Made by a program: the position numbers and the translations under genes
The notes under the pieces: model-generated
The model's database searches: none
Seen by the model: the letters and a program-made list of their open reading frames with translations, nothing else
What the model was told of the DNA's origin: nothing
Assembly (NCBI RefSeq): GCF_049671645.1
Contig: NZ_JBATVG010000008.1
Location: 1-64,000 of the forward strand
DNA: 64,000 nucleotides
Reading direction: 5' to 3'
DNA from: Castellaniella sp049671645
Lineage (GTDB): Bacteria; Pseudomonadota; Gammaproteobacteria; Burkholderiales; Burkholderiaceae_B
In this document: positions 25,510 through 34,000 of the stretch, in pieces
Position numbering within the stretch: the stretch's first letter is position 1
Layout: each line of letters starts with the position of its first letter

Positions 25510-25632
25510 GACGATTACTCTGTTGGCTTGGGCGAATCCAGGTGTCCCGACACATCGGGCGCTTGTCTGACCTGTTATCCGCCAGTCTGACGAACCCGGC
25601 ATGCGCAACCTGCATGACCGGCTTCAATGTTC

Positions 25633-25677
25633 CCCCTATCGGCAAATGCCTGTAAAAAGGCCTTGCAAACATAGGGG
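25633..25677 (-). promoter_or_regulatory. Structured leader of rpmI-rplT
   Basis: In the leader between the presumed promoter and rpmI, ATAGGGG (25671-25677) can pair with CCCCTAT (25633-25639), enclosing a segment with further self-complementarity (GGCAAATGCC at 25641-25650). L20 binding to a structured leader controls this operon in other bacteria, so a similar autoregulatory element is plausible. Structure and function are inferred. Confidence 0.4.
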
Positions 25678-25687
25678 AAAGCCCTTG

Positions 25688-25717
25688 ATTATAGGACGAT
25701 TCATTCAGCTTTGTCTA
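25688..25717 (-). promoter_or_regulatory. Promoter for rpmI-rplT-pheST-ihfA-merR
   Basis: On the minus strand a perfect -10 box TATAAT (25688-25693) is preceded at 18 bp by TAGACA (25712-25717, five of six matches to the -35 consensus). The -35 lies in the last codons of ubiK. Transcription would start near 25681, about 170 nt upstream of rpmI. This supports independent expression of the operon despite the absence of infC next door. Confidence 0.7.
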
Positions 25718-25949
25718 ATTGCTGTTCCAATGCCTGCACACGGGCTTCCAGGGACTGGACGCGATCCAGCGCCCGGGCCAGCAGATCCGCCTGGACGTCG
25801 AACTCTTCCCGGGTGATCAAGTCCATGCGGGCAAACGTCTGCGCCATCAGGGCCTTCATATTGCGTTCAATGTCGGCGGCCGGGGTCTTGGCCAGCAAAT
25901 CGGACATGTTCTTCTGGAAATCGTCGAACCATTGATTGGGGGCGATCAT
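25701..25949 (-). CDS. ubiK: Ubiquinone biosynthesis accessory factor UbiK (BMFP domain)
   Basis: An 82-aa member of the YqiC/UbiK (BMFP) family. The start at 25949 follows AGGAGGTCGCG. The N-terminal amphipathic part (IAPNQWFDDFQKNMSDLL) binds membranes and the C-terminal half (residues 48-80, FDVQADLLARALDRVQSLEARVQALEQQ region) is a trimeric coiled coil. UbiK helps the soluble Ubi complex in aerobic ubiquinone synthesis. It sits 39 nt downstream of comM. Confidence 0.92.
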   Translation of the reverse strand: MIAPNQWFDDFQKNMSDLLAKTPAADIERNMKALMAQTFARMDLITREEFDVQADLLARALDRVQSLEARVQALEQQLDKAE

Positions 25950-25988
25950 CGCGACCTCCTGCAGCGGATAAAAGCTCATTTTAACGGT

Positions 25989-27506
25989 TCAGAGGTTCCC
26001 TGGACCCGCGTCCGGTCGAAACTGGATCGCCTGCGCCAGCGCCGCCACCCCGACCGCCGGCTCGTCCCTCAGGTCGGCCAGGGTGCGCGCCACCCGCAGG
26101 ACCCGCTGGGTCGCGCGGGCCGACCACCCCCAGGTCTCGACGGTGCGGGCCAGCAGAGCCTGGCCCGTTGCATCCAGGCGGGCGTGCGCAGCCAGCGCCG
26201 ACGCATCCAGACGGGCATTCAGGCAGGCCTGGCGCTCCAGTTGCCGGGCGCGGGCCGCCGCCACCCGCACGCGCACCCGGGCCGACGATTCCCCAGGGGG
26301 CGCCTCGTGCCAGGCGCTCTCGACGGACAGGGCGACATGCAGGTCGATGCGATCGAGCAGCGGCCCCGACACCTGCGAGCGATACCGCGCGATCCGCTCC
26401 TGGGGACAACGGCACACCCGGCGCGGGTGGCCCAACCAGCCGCAGGGGCAGGGATTCATGGCGGCCACCAGCTGGAAGGCGGCCGGGAAATGACAACTGC
26501 CGGCCGCCCGCGCCACCGTCACCGAGCCGGTTTCCAGCGGCTCGCGCAGGGCCTCCAGCGCCCGGCGCTCGAATTCCGGCAATTCATCCAGAAACAACAC
26601 GCCATGATGGGCCAGACTGATTTCCCCCGGCCTGGGGCAAGCGCCGCCGCCCACCAGCGCGGGCCGCGAGGCGCCATGATGCGGCGCCCTGAACGGCGGC
26701 GCGCCCGGCAGCGCCAGCAAGGGCCGCACCAGGCCCTGGATGGCGGCGACTTCCAGCGCCTGGTGCGGCGTCAGAGGCGGGAGCAAGCCGGGCAGGCGCT
26801 GGGCCAGCATGCTTTTACCCACGCCGGGCGGCCCGCTCATGATCAGGCTGTGCCCCCCGGCGGCGGCAATTTCCAGTGCGCTGCGCGCCAGCGCCTGGCC
26901 GCGCACGTCGCTCAGACACGACGCCGCGCCCGCCTCGACCGTCAGCGGCGCCGGGCTCGCCTGCGGCAAGGGCCGGCGGCCTGCGAAATGCGCCACGACC
27001 TCATCCAGACCGCCGGCCGCCAGCACCCGCAACCCAGGCACCAGGGCGGCAATGCCGGCAGCCGGCGGCGCCATGATGAGGATAGCCCGGGAATCATCCC
27101 GCGCCACCGCCAGGGCGATCGCCAAGGCGGAATCGGCCGGCACCAGCGCCCCGGTCAAAGACAGCTCGCCCGCCAGGACATAATGGCGAAGATCAGGGCT
27201 GCCGCCCTGCCCGTCGGCCACCTGCCCCGAGGCCAACAAGACGCCCAGAGCGATCGGCAAATCGAAACGCCCGGAATCCTTGGGCAGATCGGCCGGGGCC
27301 AGATTGGCGGTGATCCGTCCCGCAGGGAAATCAAAGCCGCAATTGAGAATGGCGGCACGCACCCGCTCGCGGCTTTCACGCACTCCGGCGCCGGGCAGGC
27401 CCACCAGAGAAAAGGACGGCAAACCGCCGCCCACATGGACCTCGACCTGAACCGGCCGGGCATGCAGGCCGAGCAAGGCCCGGCTGGCCAACACTGCAAG
27501 CGACAT
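25989..27506 (-). CDS. comM: YifB/ComM family AAA+ protein (Mg chelatase-like)
   Basis: A 505-aa protein with an N-terminal Lon-like/ChlI domain (SLAVLASRALLGLHARPVQV, then SFSLVGLPGAGVRESRERVR), a central AAA+ domain (Walker A GPPGVGKSMLAQRLPG; Walker B GVLFLDELPEFERRALE) and a C-terminal helical domain. Cysteines in CPCGWLGHPRRVCRC form the typical zinc-like cluster of the family. ComM is a hexameric helicase promoting branch migration during natural transformation and homologous recombination. Single-gene transcript with ubiK downstream. Confidence 0.94.
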   Translation of the reverse strand: MSLAVLASRALLGLHARPVQVEVHVGGGLPSFSLVGLPGAGVRESRERVRAAILNCGFDFPAGRITANLAPADLPKDSGRFDLPIALGVLLASGQVADGQGGSPDLRHYVLAGELSLTGALVPADSALAIALAVARDDSRAILIMAPPAAGIAALVPGLRVLAAGGLDEVVAHFAGRRPLPQASPAPLTVEAGAASCLSDVRGQALARSALEIAAAGGHSLIMSGPPGVGKSMLAQRLPGLLPPLTPHQALEVAAIQGLVRPLLALPGAPPFRAPHHGASRPALVGGGACPRPGEISLAHHGVLFLDELPEFERRALEALREPLETGSVTVARAAGSCHFPAAFQLVAAMNPCPCGWLGHPRRVCRCPQERIARYRSQVSGPLLDRIDLHVALSVESAWHEAPPGESSARVRVRVAAARARQLERQACLNARLDASALAAHARLDATGQALLARTVETWGWSARATQRVLRVARTLADLRDEPAVGVAALAQAIQFRPDAGPGNL

Positions 27507-27559
27507 GTCGTTCCCCCGCCTCGATGCGTCTGCATCGCACTATACGAGGCGGGCTCGAC

Positions 27560-27585
27560 AAAAAGGGCGCGGATGCGCCCTTTTT
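27560..27585. terminator. Bidirectional Rho-independent terminator
   Basis: AAAAAGGGCGC (27560-27570), loop GGAT, and GCGCCCTTTTT (27575-27585) form a perfect 11-bp stem with U-runs in both directions. On the minus strand it ends the transcript of the LEA-like lipoprotein gene and isolates comM. Confidence 0.92.
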
Positions 27586-27621
27586 GCCACACCCTCCGCT
27601 GCTCGCGGAGGGGGATACCGC

Positions 27622-28011
27622 TTACTTGCTGCCGTTGCCCACGGAGTTCTGGATCGCGGCATCCGCCTTGGCGGCGCCTTCCTTCACGGACTCACGCGCG
27701 CTGTTGGCGGCTTCCCCTGCCTTGTTGGCCAGTTCACCTGCCTTGTCGGACACGGCCTGACCCATTTCCGCTGCCTTTTCCTTGGCGGATTCAGCCGAAT
27801 CCTTCATCTTGTCCTGCATGGATTGCGGCTCGCCCTGGGGCGCCGTCGACTGATCTTGCGGAGCCGGCGGCACGGGCGCCGGAGTGGGAGTCGTGGAAGG
27901 GGCGGGAGCCGCCGGCGGAGCAGCCGGCTCTTCGCTCTTGGAGCAAGCCGCCAGCAGGCCCAAAGAAGCCACCACGGCAGCCATCGTCAGCGTTTTGCGC
28001 ATCGTGTTCAT
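27622..28011 (-). CDS. Lipoprotein with LEA-like amphipathic repeats
   Basis: A 129-aa predicted outer- or inner-membrane lipoprotein. The start ATG at 28011 has GGGAAG upstream; the signal ends in the lipobox LLAAC. A Pro/Ala/Thr-rich linker (APPAAPAPSTTPTPAPVPPA) is followed by about 60 residues of Ala/Lys/Glu repeats (KDSAESAKEKAAEMG, SDKAGELANKAGEAA, ESVKEGAAKADAAIQ) that form an 11-residue amphipathic pattern as in LEA/apolipoprotein-like proteins. Probably an envelope stress or structural lipoprotein; function not known. Confidence 0.8.
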   Translation of the reverse strand: MNTMRKTLTMAAVVASLGLLAACSKSEEPAAPPAAPAPSTTPTPAPVPPAPQDQSTAPQGEPQSMQDKMKDSAESAKEKAAEMGQAVSDKAGELANKAGEAANSARESVKEGAAKADAAIQNSVGNGSK

Positions 28012-28298
28012 GATCTTCCCTATTCAAAATTCCGCTTTCGGTACATCGCGGATCATTCTCGAAGGCCGGCCTGTTACAACCGGGTTAGTTACAATTCTAG
28101 CGGCCTCAAAAACAGGGTAAACCCTGACATGTAAAGACTGATTTCAACCGCACAGGGGTCTTCCGATCCCCTATCCGCCAGCCCCCGCAGGGGAAACCCG
28201 GCGCCGAAGCGGCGGGCCATCCGGCGGTCTCGCCAACAACTCGACACAAAACACGGGGCCGCGTCGGGGTTTTCGCAGCCGGGCATCGGCCGATTCCA

Positions 28299-28346
28299 TG
28301 CCCCGGCATGGGGCACCGCAAGGCGCGGATGCGCCAAGATGGGGCG
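28299..28346 (+). promoter_or_regulatory. Paired NtrC-like sites upstream of glnK
   Basis: Two copies fit the NtrC enhancer consensus TGCACC-N4-TGGTGCA: TGCCCCGGCATGGGGCA (28299-28315, a near-perfect palindrome, 15 of 17 matching) and TGCGCCAAGATGGGGCG (28330-28346). Centres are 31 bp apart, three helical turns, and lie about 78 and 109 bp upstream of the predicted sigma-54 transcription start. This is the usual enhancer geometry. Regulation of glnK-amtB by nitrogen limitation follows from established knowledge. Confidence 0.65.
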
Positions 28347-28389
28347 CCGACCCCGCCGGCCGCTCTCGGGTACCCGCGTCGCAAAGACC

Positions 28390-28405
28390 TGGCACGGCTT
28401 TTGCT
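28390..28405 (+). promoter_or_regulatory. Sigma-54 (RpoN) promoter of glnK-amtB
   Basis: TGGCAC-N5-TTGCT at 28390-28405 matches the -24/-12 consensus at every defined position. Transcription should begin near 28416, 27 nt before the glnK ATG. This places glnK-amtB under nitrogen control with the paired NtrC-like sites upstream. The 430-bp region between the lipoprotein gene and glnK shows nothing else recognisable. Confidence 0.85.
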
Positions 28406-28442
28406 TTGAATTTTCCGCACCCCGCTTCAACAAGGAACGCTC

Positions 28443-28781
28443 ATGAAACTCATCACCGCCATCATCAAGCCATTCAAGCTGGACGAAGTGCATGCGGCGC
28501 TCGTCGCATCCGGCATCCAGGGCATGACGGTCACGGAGGCCCGCGGCTTCGGCCGCCAGAAAGGTCATACGGAACTGTATCGGGGCGCCGAATACCAGGT
28601 GGACTTCCTGCCCAAACTGCAAATCCAGGTCGCCGTCCCCGACGATTGGGTCGACCTGACGCTGGAATGCCTGTGCCAGGCGGCCCATACCGGCAAGATC
28701 GGCGACGGAAAGGTCTTTGTCACCCCGCTGGACCAGGCCGTGCGCATCCGCACCGGGGAAACCGGCGAAGCCGCCCTTTGA
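28443..28781 (+). CDS. glnK: PII nitrogen regulatory protein GlnK
   Basis: A 112-aa PII signal protein. The sequence follows GlnB/GlnK residue for residue, with the T-loop GFGRQKGHTELYRGAEY ending in the uridylylated Tyr51, the B-loop TGKIGDGKVFV and C-loop RIRTGE. It binds ATP/ADP and 2-oxoglutarate and blocks the AmtB channel when nitrogen is plentiful. It is cotranscribed with amtB, 17 nt apart, from the sigma-54 promoter. AAGGAACGCTC precedes the ATG. Confidence 0.96.
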   Translation: MKLITAIIKPFKLDEVHAALVASGIQGMTVTEARGFGRQKGHTELYRGAEYQVDFLPKLQIQVAVPDDWVDLTLECLCQAAHTGKIGDGKVFVTPLDQAVRIRTGETGEAAL

Positions 28782-28798
28782 ATACAGGAGCATCTCTC

Positions 28799-30028
28799 AT
28801 GGATAAAGCTGACGTTGTCTGGACGATGGTGTCCACCTTGCTGGTCTGGTTGATGTGCATGCCGGGGCTGGCGCTTTTCTATGGCGGCCTGGCCCGGGGA
28901 CGCCACGTGCTGTCCGTCATGAGCCAGACACTGGCGGTCTGCGCCCTGGTCACCGTGCTGTGGTTTCTATATGGCTATTCGCTGGCGTTCGCCCCCGGCT
29001 TCGGGGGCTTGGGAGGCTGGTCGCGCCTGGGCCTGGCGGGGCTCTACCAACCGGCCGCGACGACTACCCTGCCCTTGCTGGGTTCCATCCCCGAATTGCT
29101 GTTCGCGCTGTTCCAGGCCACCTTCGCGGCCATCACCTGCGCGCTCATCACCGGCAGCATCGCCGAACGGGCGCGGTTCGGCGCTGTGCTGTGCTTCACC
29201 GGTCTCTGGTTCACCCTGGGCTATCTGCCCATCGCCCACATGGTCTGGGCGGGAGATGGCTGGCTGCACCTGCGCGGAGCGCTGGACTTCGCGGGCGGCA
29301 CCGTCGTGCATATCAGCGCGGGCGCGGCCGGCCTGGTTGCCGCCCGCTACCTGGGGCCGCGCCGGGGGTATGGCCGCCAGGCCATGCCGCCTCACAGCCT
29401 GCCTCTGAACCTGGTGGGCGCCGCCCTGCTCTGGGTGGGTTGGTTCGGCTTCAATGGAGGGTCCGCCCTGGCCGCCAACGAACAAGCCGTGCTGGCGCTG
29501 GTCAACACCTTGCTGGCCGCGGTCAGCGGCATTCTGGCCTGGGCGTTGGCGGAAGGCCTGCTCAAGGGCAAGGCATCCCTGCTGGGAGCCGTTTCCGGCG
29601 CCATTGCGGGACTGGTGGGTATCACGCCGGCCGCCGGCCTGGTGGCTCCCGGCGCCGCGCCTTTGATCGGGGCGCTCACCGCCTGGGCGGCCTTGTACGG
29701 GGTCAATGGGCTGAAACGGCGCCTGGGCATCGATGACGCTTTCGATGTGTTCGGCATCCACGGGGTCGGCGGCATCGTCGGCGCCCTGCTGACGGGCGTG
29801 TTCTATTCAGGCAGCCTGGGCGGCCCCGGCCCGGCCGGCTGGGGCGCCCTGCTCTGGCAGACCTGGCTGCAGGCCGAAGCCGTTGTGGTCAGCCTGCTGT
29901 GGGCAGGCCTGACGGCCGCGCTATCGATCTGGGCGGCCGACCGTCTGGTCGGACTGCGGGCCAGCGGCGAACAGGAAAGCCAAGGCCTCGACCAGGTGGA
30001 CCATGGCGAAACCGCCTACCCTGTCTGA
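28799..30028 (+). CDS. amtB: Ammonium transporter AmtB
   Basis: A 409-aa ammonium channel with eleven membrane segments. The pore residues are visible: twin histidines in GGTVVHISAGAAGLV and FDVFGIHGVGGIVGALLTG, and the start VVWTMVSTLLVWLMCMPGLALFYGG. There is no long signal peptide before the first membrane helix. The ATG at 28799 follows CAGGAG; the reading frame extends further upstream but only as an antisense-like shadow. Its C-terminal tail is short. The end overlaps the convergent diguanylate cyclase gene by 13 nt. Confidence 0.96.
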   Translation: MDKADVVWTMVSTLLVWLMCMPGLALFYGGLARGRHVLSVMSQTLAVCALVTVLWFLYGYSLAFAPGFGGLGGWSRLGLAGLYQPAATTTLPLLGSIPELLFALFQATFAAITCALITGSIAERARFGAVLCFTGLWFTLGYLPIAHMVWAGDGWLHLRGALDFAGGTVVHISAGAAGLVAARYLGPRRGYGRQAMPPHSLPLNLVGAALLWVGWFGFNGGSALAANEQAVLALVNTLLAAVSGILAWALAEGLLKGKASLLGAVSGAIAGLVGITPAAGLVAPGAAPLIGALTAWAALYGVNGLKRRLGIDDAFDVFGIHGVGGIVGALLTGVFYSGSLGGPGPAGWGALLWQTWLQAEAVVVSLLWAGLTAALSIWAADRLVGLRASGEQESQGLDQVDHGETAYPV

Positions 30029-31803
30029 CACGCGCCCTGCGGCTCGGCGACCACCTCGTCGGGCTGCGGGCCGCGCAACGGATCGCGACGCAATCGGGCG
30101 GTTTCCCGCAGCTCCGGGGAAAACAGACAATATTGATTCCGACCCATTTCCTTGGCCGCGTACATCGCCAGGTCGGCATGCTTGAGCAAGGTCACGGCAT
30201 CCTGGCCGTCGTGCGGATAGAACGTCACGCCGACGCTGGCGGAAACATGCGCGGTATTGCCGCCCAGCATGTAGGGCTGCGCGATGGCATCCAGCACTTT
30301 CCGGCAGACCGGACGCACATCGTCCGGGTGATCCAAGCGGTCGATGATCAGGATGAACTCGTCTCCTCCCAGGCGGGCCGCCAGATCGGAATCGCGGATG
30401 CAGCCCGCCAGGCGTCGGGACACCAGGCGCAGCAATTCGTCACCCTGGTCATGGCCGAAGGTGTCATTGACCTCCTTGAACAGATCCAGGTCCAGGAAAA
30501 CCAGCGCGAAAGACAGGCCGCTTTCACGTGACGCCTCGATGCGCTGCTGCAGGCTGGTATGAAACATCTGCCGATTGGGCAGCTGCGTCAGATGGTCGTA
30601 ATGGGCCTGGCGCCAGATCAGCGCCTCGCGACGGCGTTTCTCCGTCACATCGGAAAAGAGACCGATCCGGCAGTTCACGCTGCCATCCGGGTTGTATGAC
30701 GTATTGATCGTCAGGCGCTCGATGAATTCCTCGCCCGATTTACGCCGGTTCCAGATATCGCCGCCCCAGCGCCCGGTATCCGCCAGGCTTTGCCATATGT
30801 TTCGATAAAAATCCTGATCATGGCGGCCCGAACTGAGGATATTCAGGCGCTTGCCCACGACATCGGCCGCCTGGTACCCGGTCACTGCCGTGAAGGCGGG
30901 ATTGATGTTCCGGACGTAGCCATCGACATCCGTGACCACCATCGCCTCGCTGGTGTGCTCATACACCAACGCGGCCTGTTGAAGCGAGACCCGTTCGCGG
31001 GCGATTTCGGCCAGCAGGCGCTCGATGTGTTCCGCGGACTCATCCAGCGCCTGGCCCAGGCGCCCCAATTCATCGCGGCGGCGCAGACGGGAGCGCACCG
31101 TAAAATTGCCCGCCGCCAATTCCTGGCATTGCCGCACCAAAAGGCGGATCGGGCGCAAGACCTGGCGGGACACCAGCGCATAAGCCAGCAGCAACAGGCA
31201 CAGATCCAGCAAGAACAGGCCATACGAACTGTACAGCGCCCGCTGCTGAACATCGCGGGCATGCCGGACCAGTGAATCCAGCAGGGTTTCGGCGCTGGCC
31301 AGCAACTGGTCCCCCGCCGCCAGGAGCGGCTCGGGATCGCCGATCAGGGCCGCCCGCGCCGCCGGCGTCATCGCGGCCCCCGACGTGATGGAGGCAATGA
31401 GCTCCTGGTAGATCTGCCAATCGCGGCCCACGGCGGCCAATTGCCGCGCCTGAAGCAGTCCCACCCGAGGGACATTCAAACCATAGACTTCACCGCCGGA
31501 CATCAAGGCGCGATAGGCTTGATCGAACGTGTCCCGATGCTGCTGCAATCGGCTGACGTGCCGCGGCGCCGCAGCGCCGGCCAGCGCCTCCAGGGCAATG
31601 CGCTGGCTGAGCATGCGCATTTTGCCCGCCACATTGACCGCCACGGCCAGACCGTCCGATTCCTGCAGCAGGGACCGGACAACCAGAATATTGCCCACGG
31701 CCAGCAGCATCACCAGCGCGAAGGCCAGGATGACCTTCTGCTTGAGCATCCGGGGCCAGGGAAAACCGGGCAACTGGCGTTCCGCCAGACGAGAAGGGGT
31801 CAT
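30016..31803 (-). CDS. Membrane diguanylate cyclase (PilJ/NarX-like sensor, HAMP, PAS, GGDEF)
   Basis: A 595-aa inner-membrane sensor. TM1 is at about 20-42; the periplasmic domain opens with VNVAGKMRMLSQRIALEAL, the type IV-pilus MCP N-terminal (PilJ/NarX-like) motif; TM2 at about 194-214; HAMP about 215-265; PAS about 285-400 (IGLFSDVTEKRRREALI marks its end); GGDEF about 420-575 with an intact RLGGDEF and an I-site RDSD five residues before it. It should synthesise cyclic di-GMP with product inhibition. No EAL domain. Convergent with amtB. Confidence 0.93.
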   Translation of the reverse strand: MTPSRLAERQLPGFPWPRMLKQKVILAFALVMLLAVGNILVVRSLLQESDGLAVAVNVAGKMRMLSQRIALEALAGAAAPRHVSRLQQHRDTFDQAYRALMSGGEVYGLNVPRVGLLQARQLAAVGRDWQIYQELIASITSGAAMTPAARAALIGDPEPLLAAGDQLLASAETLLDSLVRHARDVQQRALYSSYGLFLLDLCLLLLAYALVSRQVLRPIRLLVRQCQELAAGNFTVRSRLRRRDELGRLGQALDESAEHIERLLAEIARERVSLQQAALVYEHTSEAMVVTDVDGYVRNINPAFTAVTGYQAADVVGKRLNILSSGRHDQDFYRNIWQSLADTGRWGGDIWNRRKSGEEFIERLTINTSYNPDGSVNCRIGLFSDVTEKRRREALIWRQAHYDHLTQLPNRQMFHTSLQQRIEASRESGLSFALVFLDLDLFKEVNDTFGHDQGDELLRLVSRRLAGCIRDSDLAARLGGDEFILIIDRLDHPDDVRPVCRKVLDAIAQPYMLGGNTAHVSASVGVTFYPHDGQDAVTLLKHADLAMYAAKEMGRNQYCLFSPELRETARLRRDPLRGPQPDEVVAEPQGACQTG

Positions 31804-31920
31804 CAGGGCCTCAAGGTCGACGGGCTGCCGGTCCAGGCCCGCAGCATGAACCCAGTGTAATGGGCAGGTTTGGGGAAAGTATCCGGGAACCGCTGAAACC
31901 TGCGCCGGATTTGATCCGCA

Positions 31921-33675
31921 TCAAGCCGACAAAGCGGCCAGATCGATGCGCTCCGCGCGATTCAGCGCCGAAGCGACCTTGACCCGCAAGGCATTGGAAT
32001 GCGCCCTGCGGATTTCTTTCTTGACGTCCAGCAATTGCTGCGGATGCATGGAAAACCCCGTCAGCCCCAGCCCCAGCAGCATGCGGGTGACGCGCACGTC
32101 GCCCGCCATCTCGCCGCACACCGACACGGGCTTGCCCACGCGCTCTCCGACATTGATGGTATGGGCGATCAAACGCAGCACGGCCGGATGCATGGGGTCG
32201 TACAGCGAGGCGACGTCCGTGTCTCCCCGGTCGATGGCCAATACGTACTGGATCAGATCATTGGTGCCGATGGACAGGAAATCCAGCGTTTCCGCGAAGG
32301 GTTCGATGGCGATCGCCATGGCCGGGATCTCAACCATGGCCCCCAGCTGCACGCAGGTTTCATGGGCCAGGCCGGCATCCCGCAGTTCTTCGGCCGCGCG
32401 CGCCAATGCCCGACGGGTCGCGACCACTTCGTGCATGTGCGACACCATGGGCACCAGGATCCGGATGGGACCATGCGCGGCCGCCCGCAACAGGGCCCGC
32501 AACTGGGTATTGAAGAGTTCCGGATTGGCCAGGCAATACCGGATGGCCCGCAGGCCCAACGCAGGGTTGGTGGCCACGGTCGCCTCGCCATCCAGCGTCT
32601 TGTCCGCCCCGATGTCCAATGTGCGGATCGTCACCGGCCGCCCCGCCATCGTGCGCACGACAGCGGCATAGGCCTCGTACTGTTCGTCCTCGTCGGGCAG
32701 GTCCTTGCGCCCCATGAACAGGAACTCGCTGCGAAACAGGCCGATGCCTTCGGCGCCGGCGGACAGGGCATCGGCGGCTTCCTCGGGCAATTCGATATTG
32801 GCTTCCATGCGGATCTGGATGCCGTCCAGCGTCATCGCAGGCGCAAAACGCAGGGCTTTGAGTTCATCACGCTCGCGCAGAAAAGCGGCTTGCCGTTGCT
32901 GGTATTCCCGCAGGATGGCCGGAGACGGGTTGACCAGCACCAGGCCCTGGATGCCATCGACGATCAGCAGATCGCCATCGCGCACCAACGCCCGCACCTG
33001 CCCCATGCCGACCACGGCGGGCACGTTCATGCTGCGAGCGACGATGGCCGTATGCGAGGTCGCTCCGCCCAGGTCGGTCAGGAAGGCCCCGAATTTGCCG
33101 CCGCGCAGGCGCATCATGTCGGCGGGCGAAATATCGCGCGCCACGACGATCAGGCTGCCGTCGGTATCGACTTCGTCCAGATCGGGCAGCCACTGGGCGG
33201 ACCCCGACAGGACGCGCAAGACCCGCTCGATCACCTGGCGCACGTCGGCGCTGCGCTCGCGCAGATAAGCGTCTTCCATGAGGGCGAATTGTTCCGCCAG
33301 GGTCTGGCCCTGCGTGGTCAGCGCCCATTCGGCATTGACCAGGCGCTCCTCGATCAGCTGGCAGACCGACTGCACCAGCATGGGGTCCTGCAGCAACATG
33401 GCATGCACCGACAGCAGCACCCCCAGTTCCCGCGGCGCATCGTCGGGCAGCGTCTCGACCATCTGATGCAGGTCGTGGACGGCGGCATCGACCGCCTGGC
33501 ACAGGCGCTGCTTTTCGGCGATGGTGTCTTCGTGGGCGATCCGGTAGTGCGCGACTTCCAGCGCGGCGGCGCTCATGACGACCGCATGGCCGATGGCGTA
33601 ACCGCGCACGACCCCCTGTCCAAACAGGCACAGGGTCGAATGCAGGACGGTCACCGTCGTGTCGGGCGCGCTCAT
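31921..33675 (-). CDS. ptsI: PTS enzyme I (PtsI)
   Basis: Phosphoenolpyruvate-protein phosphotransferase, 584 aa. The phosphorylated His is in GGATSHTAIVARS (about His208). The PEP-binding C-terminal barrel has GIGLFRSEFLFMGR, EIPAMAIAIEPFA, SIGTNDLIQYVLAIDR and SVCGEMAGD. It starts PEP-dependent phosphoryl transfer to HPr. Gene order EIIA, HPr, EI is on the minus strand with no sugar permease (EIIB/EIIC) nearby, so this is probably a regulatory PTS. Start taken at MSAPDTTV; an ATG seven codons upstream is possible. Confidence 0.95.
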   Translation of the reverse strand: MSAPDTTVTVLHSTLCLFGQGVVRGYAIGHAVVMSAAALEVAHYRIAHEDTIAEKQRLCQAVDAAVHDLHQMVETLPDDAPRELGVLLSVHAMLLQDPMLVQSVCQLIEERLVNAEWALTTQGQTLAEQFALMEDAYLRERSADVRQVIERVLRVLSGSAQWLPDLDEVDTDGSLIVVARDISPADMMRLRGGKFGAFLTDLGGATSHTAIVARSMNVPAVVGMGQVRALVRDGDLLIVDGIQGLVLVNPSPAILREYQQRQAAFLRERDELKALRFAPAMTLDGIQIRMEANIELPEEAADALSAGAEGIGLFRSEFLFMGRKDLPDEDEQYEAYAAVVRTMAGRPVTIRTLDIGADKTLDGEATVATNPALGLRAIRYCLANPELFNTQLRALLRAAAHGPIRILVPMVSHMHEVVATRRALARAAEELRDAGLAHETCVQLGAMVEIPAMAIAIEPFAETLDFLSIGTNDLIQYVLAIDRGDTDVASLYDPMHPAVLRLIAHTINVGERVGKPVSVCGEMAGDVRVTRMLLGLGLTGFSMHPQQLLDVKKEIRRAHSNALRVKVASALNRAERIDLAALSA

Positions 33676-33715
33676 GCCGGGATCCCGGCACAGCATGCGC
33701 CCGCAGCGGCCTGGC

Positions 33716-33985
33716 TCATTCGGGTTCCCCGAACTTGCCTTCGAACAGGGCGCGGATGTCGCCCAGAGCCTGATCCTCGTCGGCGCCCAGCGCCTCGATC
33801 TTGACTGTGACTCCCAGGCCCGCCGCCAGCATCATGACGCCCATGATGCTCTTCGCATTGACGCGCTGCGCCCCACGGGAAATGAAGACGTCGCTTTTGA
33901 AGCGGCCGGCCAACTGGGTCAGTTTCGCCGCCGCGCGGGCATGCAGGCCAAGCTTGTTGGAAATCACCAGATCGATCATGGGCAT
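33716..33985 (-). CDS. ptsH: Phosphocarrier protein HPr
   Basis: HPr, 89 aa, with phosphoacceptor His15 in NKLGLHARAAAK and the conserved regulatory Ser46 in NAKSIMGVMMLAAG, the site for HPr kinase/phosphorylase in species that carry it. The ATG at 33985 is 8 nt from AGGAG; ATG 33979 is too far and a TTG at 33991 too close. It relays phosphate from EI to the mannose-type EIIA. It is followed 40 nt later by ptsI. Confidence 0.95.
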   Translation of the reverse strand: MPMIDLVISNKLGLHARAAAKLTQLAGRFKSDVFISRGAQRVNAKSIMGVMMLAAGLGVTVKIEALGADEDQALGDIRALFEGKFGEPE

Positions 33986-34000
33986 GGGCAAAACTCCTAA

